Below are positions 11,468-22,937 of a DNA stretch of 64,000 bases, in pieces. Source of the stretch: Humulus lupulus (Eukaryota > Streptophyta > Magnoliopsida > Rosales > Cannabaceae); contig NC_084797.1 in the NCBI RefSeq assembly GCF_963169125.1, positions 98,977,868 through 99,041,867 on the forward strand, given 5' to 3'. The notes beneath the pieces were generated by a model. That model had not been told where the DNA came from and did not search any database. It saw nothing but the letters and a program-made list of their open reading frames with translations. Position 1 is the first letter of the stretch, and each line of letters starts with the position of its first letter. Made by a program: the position numbers and the translations under genes.

Positions 11468-13270
11468 AGAAGCTCGCGCCTCCTCCAGGTTTATCCACTC
11501 TTGAGCTCGGGCCAAGAATTCGTCTACGATCTTAACTCATTTTCTTTGTAGTTCCTGCCATAAGTCACCCCCGATGAGGATTCCCGTTCTCGTTGCCATG
11601 AGCTTGGAACTGTCATCAACACCCCTAGCTCGTGCAGCAACATTGGCAAATCTGCTTAGATATGCTTTCAATGTTTCGCCAGGTTGCTGTGTTTACATTG
11701 GCCAATGAATCAGCCTCAACCCGAGCTGCTTGGGAAGCTCGGAATGCTTTTTTGAAATCGGAAGAAAATTTCTTCCACGAGCTTATGGAATGCCTCTTGT
11801 ATTGTTTAAACCACTGCCTGGCAGGCCCGACCAAGGTTGCAGGGAACAAGATACACCTTAGATCGAGCCTGACATTGTGGGCCATCATCATGGTGTTAAA
11901 CATTCTAAGGTGATCAGATGGATCTCCATCTCCATCAAACTTTGACATGTGTGGCATCCTAAAACCTACAGGATATGTTGCCGCCACAATGTTTGGAGAG
12001 AAAGGCTCGAGCTCCTCGTCTGAGTTGCAATCATTCTTTTCTTTTCCAGACAAGAGTCTTTTCATTTGCTCTTCCATTAGAGCTAGTCTCTCGAGGGTTT
12101 GGTCCCTAGTCCCTAAGTTAACTAGGGGTTGTTCAACAGCTCCCATCCTATCGTACGTGTTTGATGGGTTATTGTCCCTCCAAGCTCGAGCTTGGTTTGG
12201 TGGGGCATTCCCGTTGTCACGTACAATGGATGGACCTCCTTCATGTCGAGTATAGCTAATATCTTCATCCCGAGTTGGATACCTTCTTTGCAAGTTCAAA
12301 TGATCATGCAAGTCGGGTTGCGGGTCATACCAAGGGCTTTGCGTTGAACTCAAATGATTTCTTAGGTCGCTCTTGGACCTGCCGCTACGATGACTTTCGG
12401 TCCAGTTGGTTCCGTTTGCGAAGCTTACAGCTCGCGGTTGAGATCGAGCGCCTGGATTCTCAACACGCATTCGTGGATCGGAAGTATTTGCAAATGGGGG
12501 AGGATTTCTCCTGCTGTCCCCATAAGCTAGAATATCTTGTTGAGAACGAGGTGGTGTCGGATGTCTTACAGGCGACAGATGATGCCTTATTGGTGAGGCT
12601 ATCCTTGTTCCATTAGGACGGACTAAATTATCCCGCCTCTGTTCTACTCCAACGTCCTTAGGTCTCGGTGCTTGGTGATCTGATCATGGCACATAAGGAT
12701 TTTTTGGAGCATTATGCCTTCGTTAGCTTGTCCCAACCCCTCCTCATGGATTGTCATGGACATTCCTGGGGACTTGTGAAGAAGGCACCAACTTGGGGTT
12801 GCAGTCCTGACTGACTGACTGACATGCTGATGACCCCTGTGATGGTCACTGGGCCGAGCATTCTAGTGATCTCGCCCCGCAAGCACAGAACTTGGAGTGG
12901 CGGTCCTGATAGATCAATTTGGTTTAGATCGGTTATTCCTGTGGGACTTATGAGACCCACTTCACCTCTTTTCGACATTAATGTCGGTTGAAAGAGGGGG
13001 TAACCAAGCCAAAACCTCCTCAATCTGCCTATTGGCCCTAGCGAGATGGCTCCTAGGCTACATGTTTTCCATCTCGATGGCAATCAAATAGCCTGGATTA
13101 GGATTTGGCGATAACGAGGCCGAACTCCCGGCATCGCCTTGACTCGCTGGTTGTTTTTCCGGACGTTGTTGAACATCCAGACCCCTTTCATTGGGAACAG
13201 CAGTATCATGGGCCTCCTGCCCACCAGATTGTTCTGCCTCATTATCATGCATTGAGCGAGTGACCACCAT
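11468..13270 (-). pseudogene. gag: Tat gypsy gag (N-terminal and central domains)
   Basis: Gag forms the virus-like particle. The likely start is the ATG at 13270, giving MVVTRSMHDNEAE, and MVVTRS-type starts are usual for this lineage. A frameshifted middle (12470-13060) is followed by a 281-codon open frame (11625-12470). This frame carries the retrotransposon gag core: PHMSKFDGDGDPSDHLRMF, then TLVGPARQWFKQ and SWKKFSSDFKKAF. The frame ends shortly before the inserted solo LTR. It lies 58 bp from the inner edge of the 5' LTR, so the leader is short. At least two frame changes and several stops mark it as a pseudogene. Confidence 0.85.
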
Positions 13271-13328
13271 GATGAAAATGGACTGGAACTTGTGTAGCAC
13301 TAATTTACTCTCGATGAAAGCACCAAAT

Positions 13329-14058
13329 TGTTGACGCGGTTTTTCGCCAACGAGATATTAAGAAATAAAAGGGGTAGATTAGTGCTTAATAGTAAACCGT
13401 AATGAAATAACAAGAACTCACTCAAAAGCTCTGAACTTTTACGTAGTTCAGTGGTTAAAATCCACCTAGTCCACGAGTCAATATTATTACTATTTCTCTC
13501 TCTATTTTGGCAGAGTTTCGGTAATACAGAATAATGGTCCCCTTTCCTATCCAATATTCCTAGTATTCATAGGGGAATTCCATGGACAGGTTTGGGTAAC
13601 CGTGTACACAAACTGCATAACTACACATATGGTATATAATTAATACAGATTATTCCCATTTACATTGGGAGATGATTTGATAACATAATAAACACGTTCC
13701 TGCTATCTCGGGTAATAAATGACATAAATACGATGTAGCCTGGTCATTAATGAGCGTATAGAGAATCCCCGAGTCTCTTGGGATCCTTCAGTATGCGTTA
13801 TATCTAGGTCCTCATGAGCTGAATATCTCATACAAGCTCAGGCTTGACAGCTTATCTGACTTCAAGCTCATGCTTGATAGTTATCTGACCCCTAACTCGT
13901 AATAAGTCCAAGATGCCTAACATTAGATCTGGCCATTATGAATCTCAAGCTGCTCACATGGTTAAGAATCAGATATTCTACTTGGTTATCTTTCCACGTA
14001 TTTACCTGCCAGATGTACCCAAGCTGAGTGGGTGAACTCGTGCTAAAATTAGGGTACA
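13329..14058 (-). mobile_element. 5' LTR of the Tat-lineage gypsy element
   Basis: The inner edge is TGTTGACGCGG at 13329 and the outer edge is AGGGTACA at 14058 (about 730 bp). The same edges bound the solo LTR at 47335-48101, which has a perfect duplication, so the borders are well supported. Reading leftwards from 13328 the sequence is ATTTGGTGCTTTCATCGAG, a probable primer-binding site region whose tRNA I did not identify. Gag starts 58 bp further in. The bases just outside, ACAAG (14059-14063), should recur at the far end of the element beyond this window. Confidence 0.82.
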
Positions 14059-15806
14059 ACAAGTCTGTAGCCTTCAATTGATAAGTCGAGTCTTTAAGCT
14101 TTGACTGATAAGTCGAGTCTGTAGCCTTCGACTGATAAGTCGGGTCTTTTTAAAATAGATATGTCCTTGACTATTAAGCCAAGCTCTTCATCAGATAACA
14201 CAGATGAATCCTCAGTTATGAGCTGAGCTTCCAAATCAGATATACAGAAAAGCAGTTATTAGATAACACAGGTAAGCACAACACATTTAACATGTTTAAT
14301 AAAACATTCTCAACATAGTAATAATCCTATACTATAACTGGGCCAAGCCCTAAACACAGACCGAGTGCAGTTTTCTTCCCTCTGGTCCAAGCACAAGTCA
14401 GTTAACCATGACCCCCGATCACGATCCTATTCCGAGCCCTAGCGGTACCCTAGTCATAACCATAATAAACGATATGTATCAATATTGAGCAATTAAAGAC
14501 CTCCGAACTGAGTCCTAGTCTCCGGGATCTCAAATTCTACTAAATCAAGTAGTAGAATCATTCCCAAGCCCTTATGTTTGTGTTCTCGTAACTCAAAACC
14601 TACTTTCGCCAATATTCCCATTTTTAGCCGCAACTCTGCACAAGTCAGAGAGCCCAGCCTCTCCTTTCTCTGGACAGGGGTCGTGGCACAGCCCAGCAGG
14701 CGCCGCAGAGCGATGGCGATTAAAGGAGCCACCTAGGCTCCTGGGTTCATGAGGGTCGCAGTGCGACCCCGCGAACCCAGTTTTCTCCGAGCCAATTCCT
14801 CCAAAACTCACCCCAAAATAGTACCAACCCCATAATTCAATCCCAAAACATCGTTAGCACATCCCAGGCATCAAAACCCAACTTACAAACGGATCAAAAC
14901 TCACCAAAACCATAAAATTCAATCAAGCTTGAGAAACTTAAAAAACCAAAAAACAAAAAACAAAAACTCAGAAGTTTAGGAGCTCGAATTACCTCTGATA
15001 AATTTGTTTCCAACTAAATTCCCAAGCTATCAAGCTTCTAATCTTCCCTAGAATTGTTATGAGTCTAACTTTGCTTGAATCTGAGCTTTAAAACTCGAGC
15101 TTCCTTCGAAAACGTTAACGAGCGTCAAGAGTGAACGTGAGAGAGAGAGAACGAGAGTGAGACTTGAGTGTTTTTCTGAGTTAATGAACTCAACCGAACC
15201 CTTATATACGAACAATGCTAAATAACCAAAATACCCCCACTCAACCTGTTTCTCTCTCAACATCCCATAAGGGCAAAAATGTCATTTTCACTCTCTAATT
15301 CTGCTTTATACCCAAATTTCCTCAAATAATTCCACTAAACTTGGAATATTTCTATTTCTCCCAAAATACGACTCACGCTACCCGGTGACTATCCAGAACA
15401 CCCAAAATACCCCTTGGCTCTCTCCGAGTCGGGTATTTCTCCCCATTGTGACTAAACCACTACTTGCTCCCAGATCATCTCGTGCCAAATAACTCAAATG
15501 TATCCACATAATAATGTGATCCCAATCAATATGCACACGTGTATTCATCAATGGGCCAAATTACGAAAATGTCTTCCTAATAAGACTACATGCATGCTTA
15601 ATACACCTAAACATGTCAATATAGTCATATTATTATATAACTCACATAATTCATATAATCATGCATAATCAGTTATATAATAATATAACACATGCAATTC
15701 ACATAATTGCATCAATATCCAATTAATTCACATAAATTTTCCAATATTGCCCTCCCGGGCCCCTAATCATGGCACTAAGCCTTAGTAGGAATTTTGGGAC
15801 GCTACA
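14059..15806 (-). mobile_element. Truncated Tekay/Del-like LTR, split by the Tat insertion
   Basis: The right edge (GGGACGCTACA, ending 15806) and the adjacent CCTCCCGGGCCCCTAATCA block match the start of the 58379 LTR in reverse orientation. The internal block near 14360 (GTGCAGTTTTCTTCC) also matches the complement of about 59765. The left side stops exactly where the Tat 5' LTR begins, so the Tat element probably inserted inside this LTR and the missing part lies beyond position 1. Short repeats carrying CTGATAAGTCGAGTC at 14080-14150 correspond to the TTATCAGTC repeats of the full LTR. No credible gene is inside; ORFs at 14493-14811 and 15057-15263 lie within the LTR. Confidence 0.7.
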
Positions 15807-17092
15807 TTCAGAGTCTTTGGCAATAACATGATTTTCAAGATTTTTCACAATACTTTCAAGTTCATCAATCTTTTTTTAAAAAGATTTGTTATTACTTGCC
15901 ATTAAGCAATTATCAGAACATACCTTTAACCATTGATCGTATATGTCTTTGTACAACTTTTTCAAAGAATCCTCATCCAGATCAGATTCATTTGATTCAC
16001 ATTCAAAATTTTCCTCTTCCTGAACAATATTGTTCAAACAAACAAACTCTTTATGGCGAATTTTGAGTTAATCTAGAAACAACAGAAGTTAAGGAAAAGT
16101 TTGAGTTATCTTCTTCATCGCTACTTTCAGTGTCTTGATCACTCCAAGTAGCTACCATTAACTTTTATTTTTCTTTATCGTATTGGCACATTCAGATTGA
16201 ATATAACCAAATCCTTCACATTCCCTGCATTGCACAGCTCTCTTATTTCTGTTATCAAAAGGTTTAGAGAAGTTGTTACGCTTGGAAGATTTGAACATAG
16301 GTTTCTTGTTTCCAATCTTTTTCATGTAATTTTTAAAATTCTTTGTCAACAAGGCCATCTAATCTTCACCATCATTGTCATCCGAGTTTTTCTCCTTTCA
16401 TATTTTGATAGCAATTGATTTCTCTTTAGGAGCACTTGGTTTCTCCTTTTGACAAATTTGTTGATTGAGTTCAAAAGTTTGAAGAGAACCCATCAACTCC
16501 TCTACTTTCATTGTGTCAAGATCTTTTGCCTCATCAATCCCCGTGAGCTTAGTTTGAAACTTGTTAGGAAGAACTATAACAATTTTTTGAACTAACACAC
16601 TATTTTCCAATTTTTCACCCGGGGCAAAATATTCGTTAACAATATCAGATAATCTTTCATAGAATTCGATGAGAGACTCAGTTTCAGTCATTCTAAGATT
16701 TTCAAATCTTTTAGTTAACATCACAAGCCTAGAGCGCTTGACATTAGTAGTTCCTTCATATTGAGTTTGAAGAATTTGTCAAGCCTCTTTGGCAGACTCA
16801 CACGAAGAAATTAATTTATATAACATTCACCAACACCATTAAAGATAGCATGCAAGGATTTGTTATTGTAACTAAGCAATTTTTCTTCAGCATCACTTCA
16901 GTTGAGTTCATATTTTACCTTAGTTAGATCATCAGACTCAGTAGGTGGTGTCCAACCTATTAAGATTGATCTTCATGCCTTTTCATATACTAATTTGATG
17001 AAAGCTTTCATTCTAACTTTCCAATAAGGATAGTTAGAGTCATTCAACAAGGGAGGACGTGTTATTGAACCACCTTTTGCAAAGAAAGACAT
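15807..17092 (-). pseudogene. gag: SIRE-like copia gag with zinc knuckle, decayed
   Basis: Gag probably starts at the ATG at 17092 (MSFFAKGG, then NYPYWKVRMKAFI), the usual start of SIRE/Maximus-type copia gag. A central open frame (16398-16724) carries the UBN2-type core (KRFENLRMTETESLIEFYERL). A further frame (16158-16358) contains a zinc knuckle reading CRECEGFGYIQSEC, in which the expected His is Tyr. Upstream of 16725 three in-frame TGA codons stand where the family has Trp, plus at least one frameshift, so the gene is dead. To the left of 16158 only a short Lys/Glu-rich tail remains before the inserted LTR at 15806; pol is not in the window. Confidence 0.75.
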
Positions 17093-17150
17093 TTCACAAG
17101 GCACAGAACAAACACAAAAATACAAGATTGCACTAAGAGTTTAGTGACAT

Positions 17151-17162
17151 GCTCTGATACCA
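17151..17162 (-). promoter_or_regulatory. Primer-binding site (initiator tRNA-Met) of the SIRE-like element
   Basis: On the minus strand the string TGGTATCAGAGC lies two bases inside the presumed LTR edge at 17165. It is complementary to the 3' end of plant initiator tRNA-Met, the usual primer for copia elements. It fixes the orientation and the inner LTR border. Confidence 0.8.
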
Positions 17163-17164
17163 AT

Positions 17165-18540
17165 TGACATTCTGTATTTTATGATTACCATGTGATTAGA
17201 GTAAAACAACTTAATTAAATACGAAATGCTAATTAAGTTATTTAAACCGATTCCAGAGTTGTTATAATAACTGATACGAACGTTCAGACAGAAACAAAAA
17301 AACAAGTACAAATCATCACACGAGAATTTTTACGTGGTTCAAAAATCCTTTTGAATAACCTACATCCACGGGGCCACGCCCAGAGAATAAACCAATTAGT
17401 AAAGAAATAATGTGTACAAAAGCATTGACTTAAAAAATGTAAGACTCCATCTTAAACTATTGCTGCAATCTTGTTGTACTCTTTTCTAAAAATTTGGTTT
17501 TGATGAAATGTTGATTCTCTTAAAATCCCTTCAAAGAATAGTGAGTGCTCTCTTCCTCATGAAGTGAGACTTTGATGAAATCTTCTCCTGAAGATCCTTT
17601 GGAACACATTCACAAGAGATACCACATGTTTACAAGGAATAAGATTGATATATGGACAAGTACACTCAGCACACACACACACAAAATAACAACTTAATAT
17701 TTACAAAAAAAATATTCTTCAAAATAACAAGTGTTTACAAAATTCAAAATGGAAGAGGTGATTTTTCCAAAAGCCTTGACGAGGTATTTATAGTTGATAA
17801 AAATGTTCATGGCCAGCTCTTCTGAAATCTTGCAATTAATATAAGAATATTTGCAAATTTCTTTGATTGAAAAAATCTACCAGACAGGTTGACTCTGTTC
17901 CGACAAATCAGAAAACTGATGAGTCAGCATAATCACCCGTCTTGACTGGCTGAAACAAATTTGGTCATTTTTCTTGACCAAATTCATTTTCGAATCTTTC
18001 TTATCTAGAATAACACAATCCCTTAAATATACTCCGTCATAATAAATCAAATATATTATAATTATCATAAGATAAGAGATTTGACTTTCCAAAAGCTCTT
18101 GCTATCTATTTATAGTTGTTCTTACATTCTGTAGAGGCTTTCTTGCAATTTGAAGCAATAAAGAAATGATTTGCAAATGTCTTTATAAGGAAACAATCTG
18201 TCAATCTATCTGATTTTGTTTCGACAGGTTGAGCATCCGACTAGACAGTTTTTGTACCTGGGAAGAATTAAGTCCATATTCATTTGAAAAAATAAATCAC
18301 ATTCAGATTAGTTGTTATTCTGAAAATATGTGATTTAATATTCACGAAATCAACATGATAACATCATATCTTCAAGGATTTTAATTACCATATTAAAAAT
18401 CCTTTTAGATAAAGATAAGAGTTAAAACTTTGATAACTCAGCAATGAGTCATACATGATTTTTACAACACATAAAATCCAGTTTTATTTCATAGAAATCA
18501 CGAGTAAATAAAATAAATGATCTATAAAAATATTTGTCAA
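17165..18540 (-). mobile_element. 5' LTR of the SIRE-like copia element (outer edge uncertain)
   Basis: The inner edge TGACATTCTG follows directly after the primer-binding site. A 'TTTTTACGTGGTTC...CCACGGGG' block near 17330-17375, common in copia LTRs, supports the call. The outer edge should mirror the inner one (..GAATGTCA); the best candidate is ATTTGTCA at about 18531-18538, but it is weak and no target duplication can be tested. The 71-codon frame at 17877-18092 is not convincing. Confidence 0.5.
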
Positions 18541-19734
18541 ACAAATTTTTTTACACAAACTATTTTATATAATGTAGAAATAATGTGTTCATGTAAAGTA
18601 TACTTAAGAGGCAAAAAATGTTATATAAACTATTATAAATAGTGTAAGAAACACTTATCAATTATTAAAAGGAAAATTTACATGTAGCACCATATTTTAC
18701 ATCTTATTTACATCTCACCCATTTTTGTTTACCAATTTTCATGTTTAAGGCGACATTTTTTTAACGCTTATCTTTTTCTCACTCTTCTGGTTGACTTCAA
18801 AAATCTTTCCTGATGACATTGTTAGTCAATTGGGCTCAAAAGTAGTAATATTGCAACCTACTCTTCAAAGTGATATGTGGAACGCATATACTTTCTTTAC
18901 CATCGCGGGAGAAGATGACCAAAAATAAAGCAACATTTTAGTTTCTTTTTACATTTGTTAACAAAAAAGTAACTAAATTAAAAATTTAAACAAAAATTAA
19001 TATGCCAAAAAAATGTATTCTTATTTTACATTAAAAAAAATATCATATGACAATCTAAACAACTTTAGGAGCCGTTTGGTAAAGCTAAGTATGCTAATTT
19101 GATTGTCTGAGAAACTACATTACTGTGTTTGGTTGTGCATAGAAATATTATCATGATTCTTGGGAAAATCAGTTTTCTATATTTGATTTGTGCACTGGAA
19201 CCTTGTCCTGATCTTTAAGAATATCAATTTTTTTTTATGTTTTGTTGGACATTTATTTTAGTTTATAAAATTTGAACAAAATTAATAATATATACTAAAA
19301 TGGTAAAATTAAAATTTTATTTTTACAACATTGTAAAATCTATTGATAATTTTTTGTTTAAAGTCACATTCCATATTTGTTTATATGAAATTAATTACTA
19401 TCACATAAACAATGTAATATCATAAAATATTTTTCATAGAATTATATATAACAAGTTATAAGAGTACTTCATAGCATATAGTACAAAAAAGTTACATTAT
19501 ATATGTAAGCTAGCCAAATTTCCTGAACAGAACACCCAAAGCATGCATATAACAAAATAGCACACAAGGTCGCCATTCATCTGGTAAAGTAGTTTCTTTC
19601 TAAAGCATACATGAATGATAAAATGTTATACAAAAAGTTTCCTAGCTAGCTCACGGTTCATTTGGCAAAATAATTTCTAGAGCATGAGTATGACAAAATG
19701 CTACACAAAAAATTTCCTAGGTAGCCCACAATTA
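18541..19734. other. AT-rich intergenic DNA, no gene recognised
   Basis: The stretch is AT-rich with many homopolymers. A block near 19070 (AGGAGCCGTTTGGTAA) resembles the terminal words of many plant DNA transposons, but I found no partner end. A 39-codon coding-looking stretch ending at a TAA near 18930 (plus strand, reading SQLGSKVVILQPTLQSDMW) is unrecognised. Confidence 0.5.
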
Positions 19735-19950
19735 GATTATTCAGAATCATTCTAGCAGCTCCATAAGAAATCCAAGCTTAAACTCTTCATCTAATATGAA
19801 GAAGTAGTCAGTATTTGAGCTTGATTTTGGACAAGAAGTTTTCCAACTTTAACTCTTTGTTCATTTGTTAGCCCATCGACTTTTTGAGTTCATCAAAAAC
19901 TGACATCCTTCTAGCACCACCGTCAGCCTCGATGCAGGGTAGCCCCAATT
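19735..19950 (-). pseudogene. C-terminal fragment of a Myb/SANT-like (PIF/Harbinger ORF1-type) protein
   Basis: Read on the minus strand, about 19950 to 19747, the translation gives ARRMSVFDELKKSMG, LTNEQRVKVGKLLVQNQ and, after a one-base frame change near 19805, YFFILDEEFKLGFLMELLE before a stop at 19747-19749. This pattern (a 'LTxEQ' helix, then FFxLDEEFKLxFLMELL) is typical of the C-terminus of Myb/SANT-like proteins related to PIF/Harbinger accessory proteins and their plant host derivatives. The DNA-binding domain itself is not seen upstream. It is probably a transposon or gene relic. The family call is from memory of the motif and is moderate. Confidence 0.45.
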
Positions 19951-20732
19951 TTCAAAGTCCATTCAATTAATATTTTTGTTTTGCCAAATAACCATTCAAT
20001 TAATATATCAAGTAATGTAGTCGTCTAGAAATGACAATGCACACTTCTATAATGTTGAATGGTACATGGATGGATGGACATCATTTTACATTGTATTATT
20101 ATTATTGGTTTAAATAGTTATTATAAAAAGCTTCTTTGAAGCATTTGTGCAAACACCTTGTGAACTTATATACATTTTCATTAAATTCACATCATCTCCT
20201 ACCTTCTGAGCTGAAAAAAAAATATCATCACACACACGCATCGGGCCAAATTCAACAAAAATCCAAAGAGCTTCAAAATAGTCATCTCCATAGGCAAAGT
20301 AAGAGTAACAACCACCAAAATAAAATAAAAAGACAAGCACCATATAAAACAAAGGAATACCCACAACCAGATCTGCAATATTTATTTATCAAATATGTAT
20401 ATATTCACAACAAATTTTATAGATTTAGAAAGAAAAAAAATGGAAGAACAACCAACGTAGATTAAGAACAACGAAGGAAGAAAAATCATATATTAATCAA
20501 AAGAGCTAAAATCATCCATAGATCTCACCTAAATATGCTGAAATCTTTTTAAATCAGCAAGAAATAGAGGAAGAGAATCCACAAATACCGTAGTAAAATG
20601 GAAAAAAATTAGAAAAAAAATGAAGATAAAATCTTTGATGAAGAAGAAAATAAAATAAAATCCCACCTTTAGACAGTTGAACGTTACTGCTAGCTGGAAG
20701 CGGAGAGAATGAGAGAGACGAACTTGGATGCC

Positions 20733-20742
20733 TTTTTATATT
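20733..20742 (-). promoter_or_regulatory. TATA-like element of a possible minus-strand transcription unit
   Basis: The minus strand reads AATATAAAAA, followed by a pyrimidine-rich leader (CGTCTCTCTCATTCTCTCC) and then AAAGGTGGGATTTT near 20665, which would pass for an exon-intron junction. The unit would run toward the Myb/SANT-like fragment at 19.7-19.95 kb. The open frame between (20110-20364) is not recognisable as a protein. This is only a suggestion of an old gene. Confidence 0.25.
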
Positions 20743-20769
20743 AAAACCACCCTTTACAATGGTTCTACT

Positions 20770-21409
20770 TCCCCCGAAAAAAGTACACGGCGGTTTACTT
20801 TTTCTTTATTAAAAAAGTTAATAAAGTGTGTCAAAAGTAATATTAAAACTTTCATACTCACAGTCACCTAAATTGCTATATCAAAGACTAACTTTTTAAA
20901 AAAAAAATTGATTCTTTAGTATACTATTTCTTATCTTTCAAATAAAACATAAGAAGATATCACGTAAAATTTGTTGGTTGCTTTTAATTTGTGTCTTACC
21001 TAAAATTTTAGTTATATTAAAAGTTAACTAATTGATATCTTAAATAATTTTAAAAACAACAAAAAATATAGTTTTTAAAAATAACTATTATATATGCTAA
21101 ATAGTATTATTTTCTAATAAGTTATTCATGATAATTTGGAATTATAAGAGTAACTTTTTATACTATATGATAACTAATTAGTTTCTAAAATAGACTTGAC
21201 TTCAACGTAAAAGTATCTTAAATAATAAAACATGTAAATTATATGAGTAATTAAAAATATCTATCAAAAGTTTTCATTTAAAAGGTACTGTTTAGTATAC
21301 AAAATTAATTTTTATTAATATGTTATATGGAAACTTGTTATACTATATGACAACTTATTCTTTTCTGAAATAAGTTTGAATGTTAAAAAAATGTATCTTA
21401 AATAATAAC
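20770..21409. other. AT-rich DNA with imperfect direct repeats
   Basis: Two related blocks of about 80 bp occur at 21150-21235 and 21330-21409, sharing TATACTATATGA, ACTT and TATCTTAAATAATAA words. A third, weaker relative follows the TIR element at about 23200-23285. No gene is visible. Confidence 0.5.
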
Positions 21410-21648
21410 AGCATCTCCAATGGAGTGCTATAAAAGTATTGTATAGCCATTTTTAGTCCATCTTCATAAAATTGAACTTCAATGGTGATCTAAACTATGT
21501 GTCAAATTTGGCACATGCTAAAAGTTGTGTCAAATTTGGCACAAAATATAACATGAGCCAAATTTGGTTCACAATAAATATCACATTTTTTAATTACTTC
21601 TGTAAATATGGGAATTCTTCCCTTGTGAACTCCATTCAAGTGAACTTC

Positions 21649-22937
21649 TGCATTACGAGGCACCCTAAAGACTACGAGACACATGCCAGTGGGATGAAGG
21701 GGCGAGAGCCCCACTTGGGTACTTACCACATGCATAAAGGAACGAGGGCGTCACATGGCATCGGAGGTGTTGGGCTAAGAGAGTCACCCTCGCTATGCGA
21801 GGGTCCTCGGCTGTTGACCAACCCGAATGCCATCCTCACTTTGCGAGGGACTTCGGCAGGCATCCCATGCGCGCCGCGTGGCCTTCGCTGTGCGCGGGTC
21901 CTCGGCTGGCCACTCGCGTGCGCCGCGTCCACGCAAGCATCGCGCCTCGCCTCCATGTGACCGCAACAGGCCAGCCTCGCTATGCGAGGGTGCGGCCTTG
22001 TTGCATCTCGCCTGTCCCATGCCTTGGCACATCTCGCATGTCCCTTCGCCTCGCCCCCGTACGATCGAAGTAGGCCAGCCTCGTAGCATTGCTCGTGTCC
22101 CGAGCCTCGCCCCCGTACGATCGAAGTAGGCCAACCTCGCTATACGAGGCACCCTCGCTATGCGAGGGTGTAGCCTCGCAGCATCGCCTGTGTCCCGAGC
22201 CTCGCCCCCGTATGATCAAAGAAGGTCAGCCTCGCTATGCGAGGCACTCTCCCTATGTGAGGGTGTAGCCTCGCTACCTCTCATGTGTGCACCTTGTTCC
22301 GCCACAAGCCTCCCAGCGCCTTGGCTTCTTATGACACGTATAGTTTGGAGCCTCCATGATATATGCATGAGGAACACTTGGAAACACCAAATGGGTTTGT
22401 CAAATGAACATTAGGCGCCAAACGTGAAGTGATGAGCACGGCTGGGTGCAAGGCACGTGTACTGACACGAGATGTACGGTTGTGAAGAGGATGGAGGCGT
22501 GGCTCTGCCGTCTGCATCTGAGGAGTAGTGGCGGTACGAACCTGTACGGAGAGTGGAGGCACAACCTGAGCACCCCCGACAATGTTCCAGAGTCCACAGT
22601 ACGATGTCCTGCACCACTACTTGGGCATTGTCAGGGTAGACACCACTATGTCCTGAGCCACTACCCTGACCCTGTACCTGCACACGTACACGTCCCCTGG
22701 GACCCACTTGTATCAGGGGGCCAATAGAGCCCACCTATAAATAGATTTCGACCCCTCAGGTTAAGGGGTTGGAAAACTGATTGTATGGGAGATGTTTAAG
22801 TAATATATGATCCATGTTCCATTGTTGCTCTGGTTTTTCTGTTGATTCAAGTTCTTTCCATCTGATTCTAAGCTTTCCGTAGTATAAAAATCTGAGTTTT
22901 CTAACCTTTAATCGTTGACGAGTTCTTACCGTCAACA
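21649..22937 (+). mobile_element. GC-rich solo LTR with hairpin repeats
   Basis: The element starts TGCATTACGAGG, ends CCGTCAACA and is flanked by the perfect duplication ACTTC (21644-21648 and 22938-22942). A TATA box (CTATAAATAG, about 22735-22744) followed by a probable transcript start gives plus orientation, with U3 on the left. The U3 region (about 21780-22270) is far richer in G+C than its surroundings and is built from reiterated words, including the hairpin CCTCGC-TAT-GCGAGG and a 'GAGCCTCGCCCCCGTA' block. The many overlapping ORFs (for example 21723-22219) are by-products of the high G+C repeats. No internal region exists and the lineage is unknown. Confidence 0.75.
21784..22275. 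repeat. Clustered short hairpins (CCTCGCTATGCGAGG family)
   Basis: The 15-mer CCTCGCTATGCGAGG or a close variant appears around 21789, 21829, 21977, 22136, 22152, 22231 and 22250. Its two 6-7 bp arms are exact complements in most copies. Between them are three copies of a 'CCTCGCCCCCGTAYGATC' block at about 22052, 22103 and 22202. Together they form the U3 of the solo LTR. Confidence 0.7.

Noticed and set aside
18811..18930. 39-codon coding-looking stretch ending GEDDQK
   Set aside because: It looks less random than its surroundings but I recognise no family, and there are no flanking exons.
20110..20364. Hydrophobic 84-residue ORF on the minus strand
   Set aside because: No signal peptide or family pattern that I can defend; composition follows the AT-rich DNA.
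21723..22219. Several long overlapping ORFs on both strands in the GC-rich segment
   Set aside because: They are open in many frames at once because the DNA is GC-rich and repetitive; they lie inside a solo LTR and their translations are low-complexity repeats.
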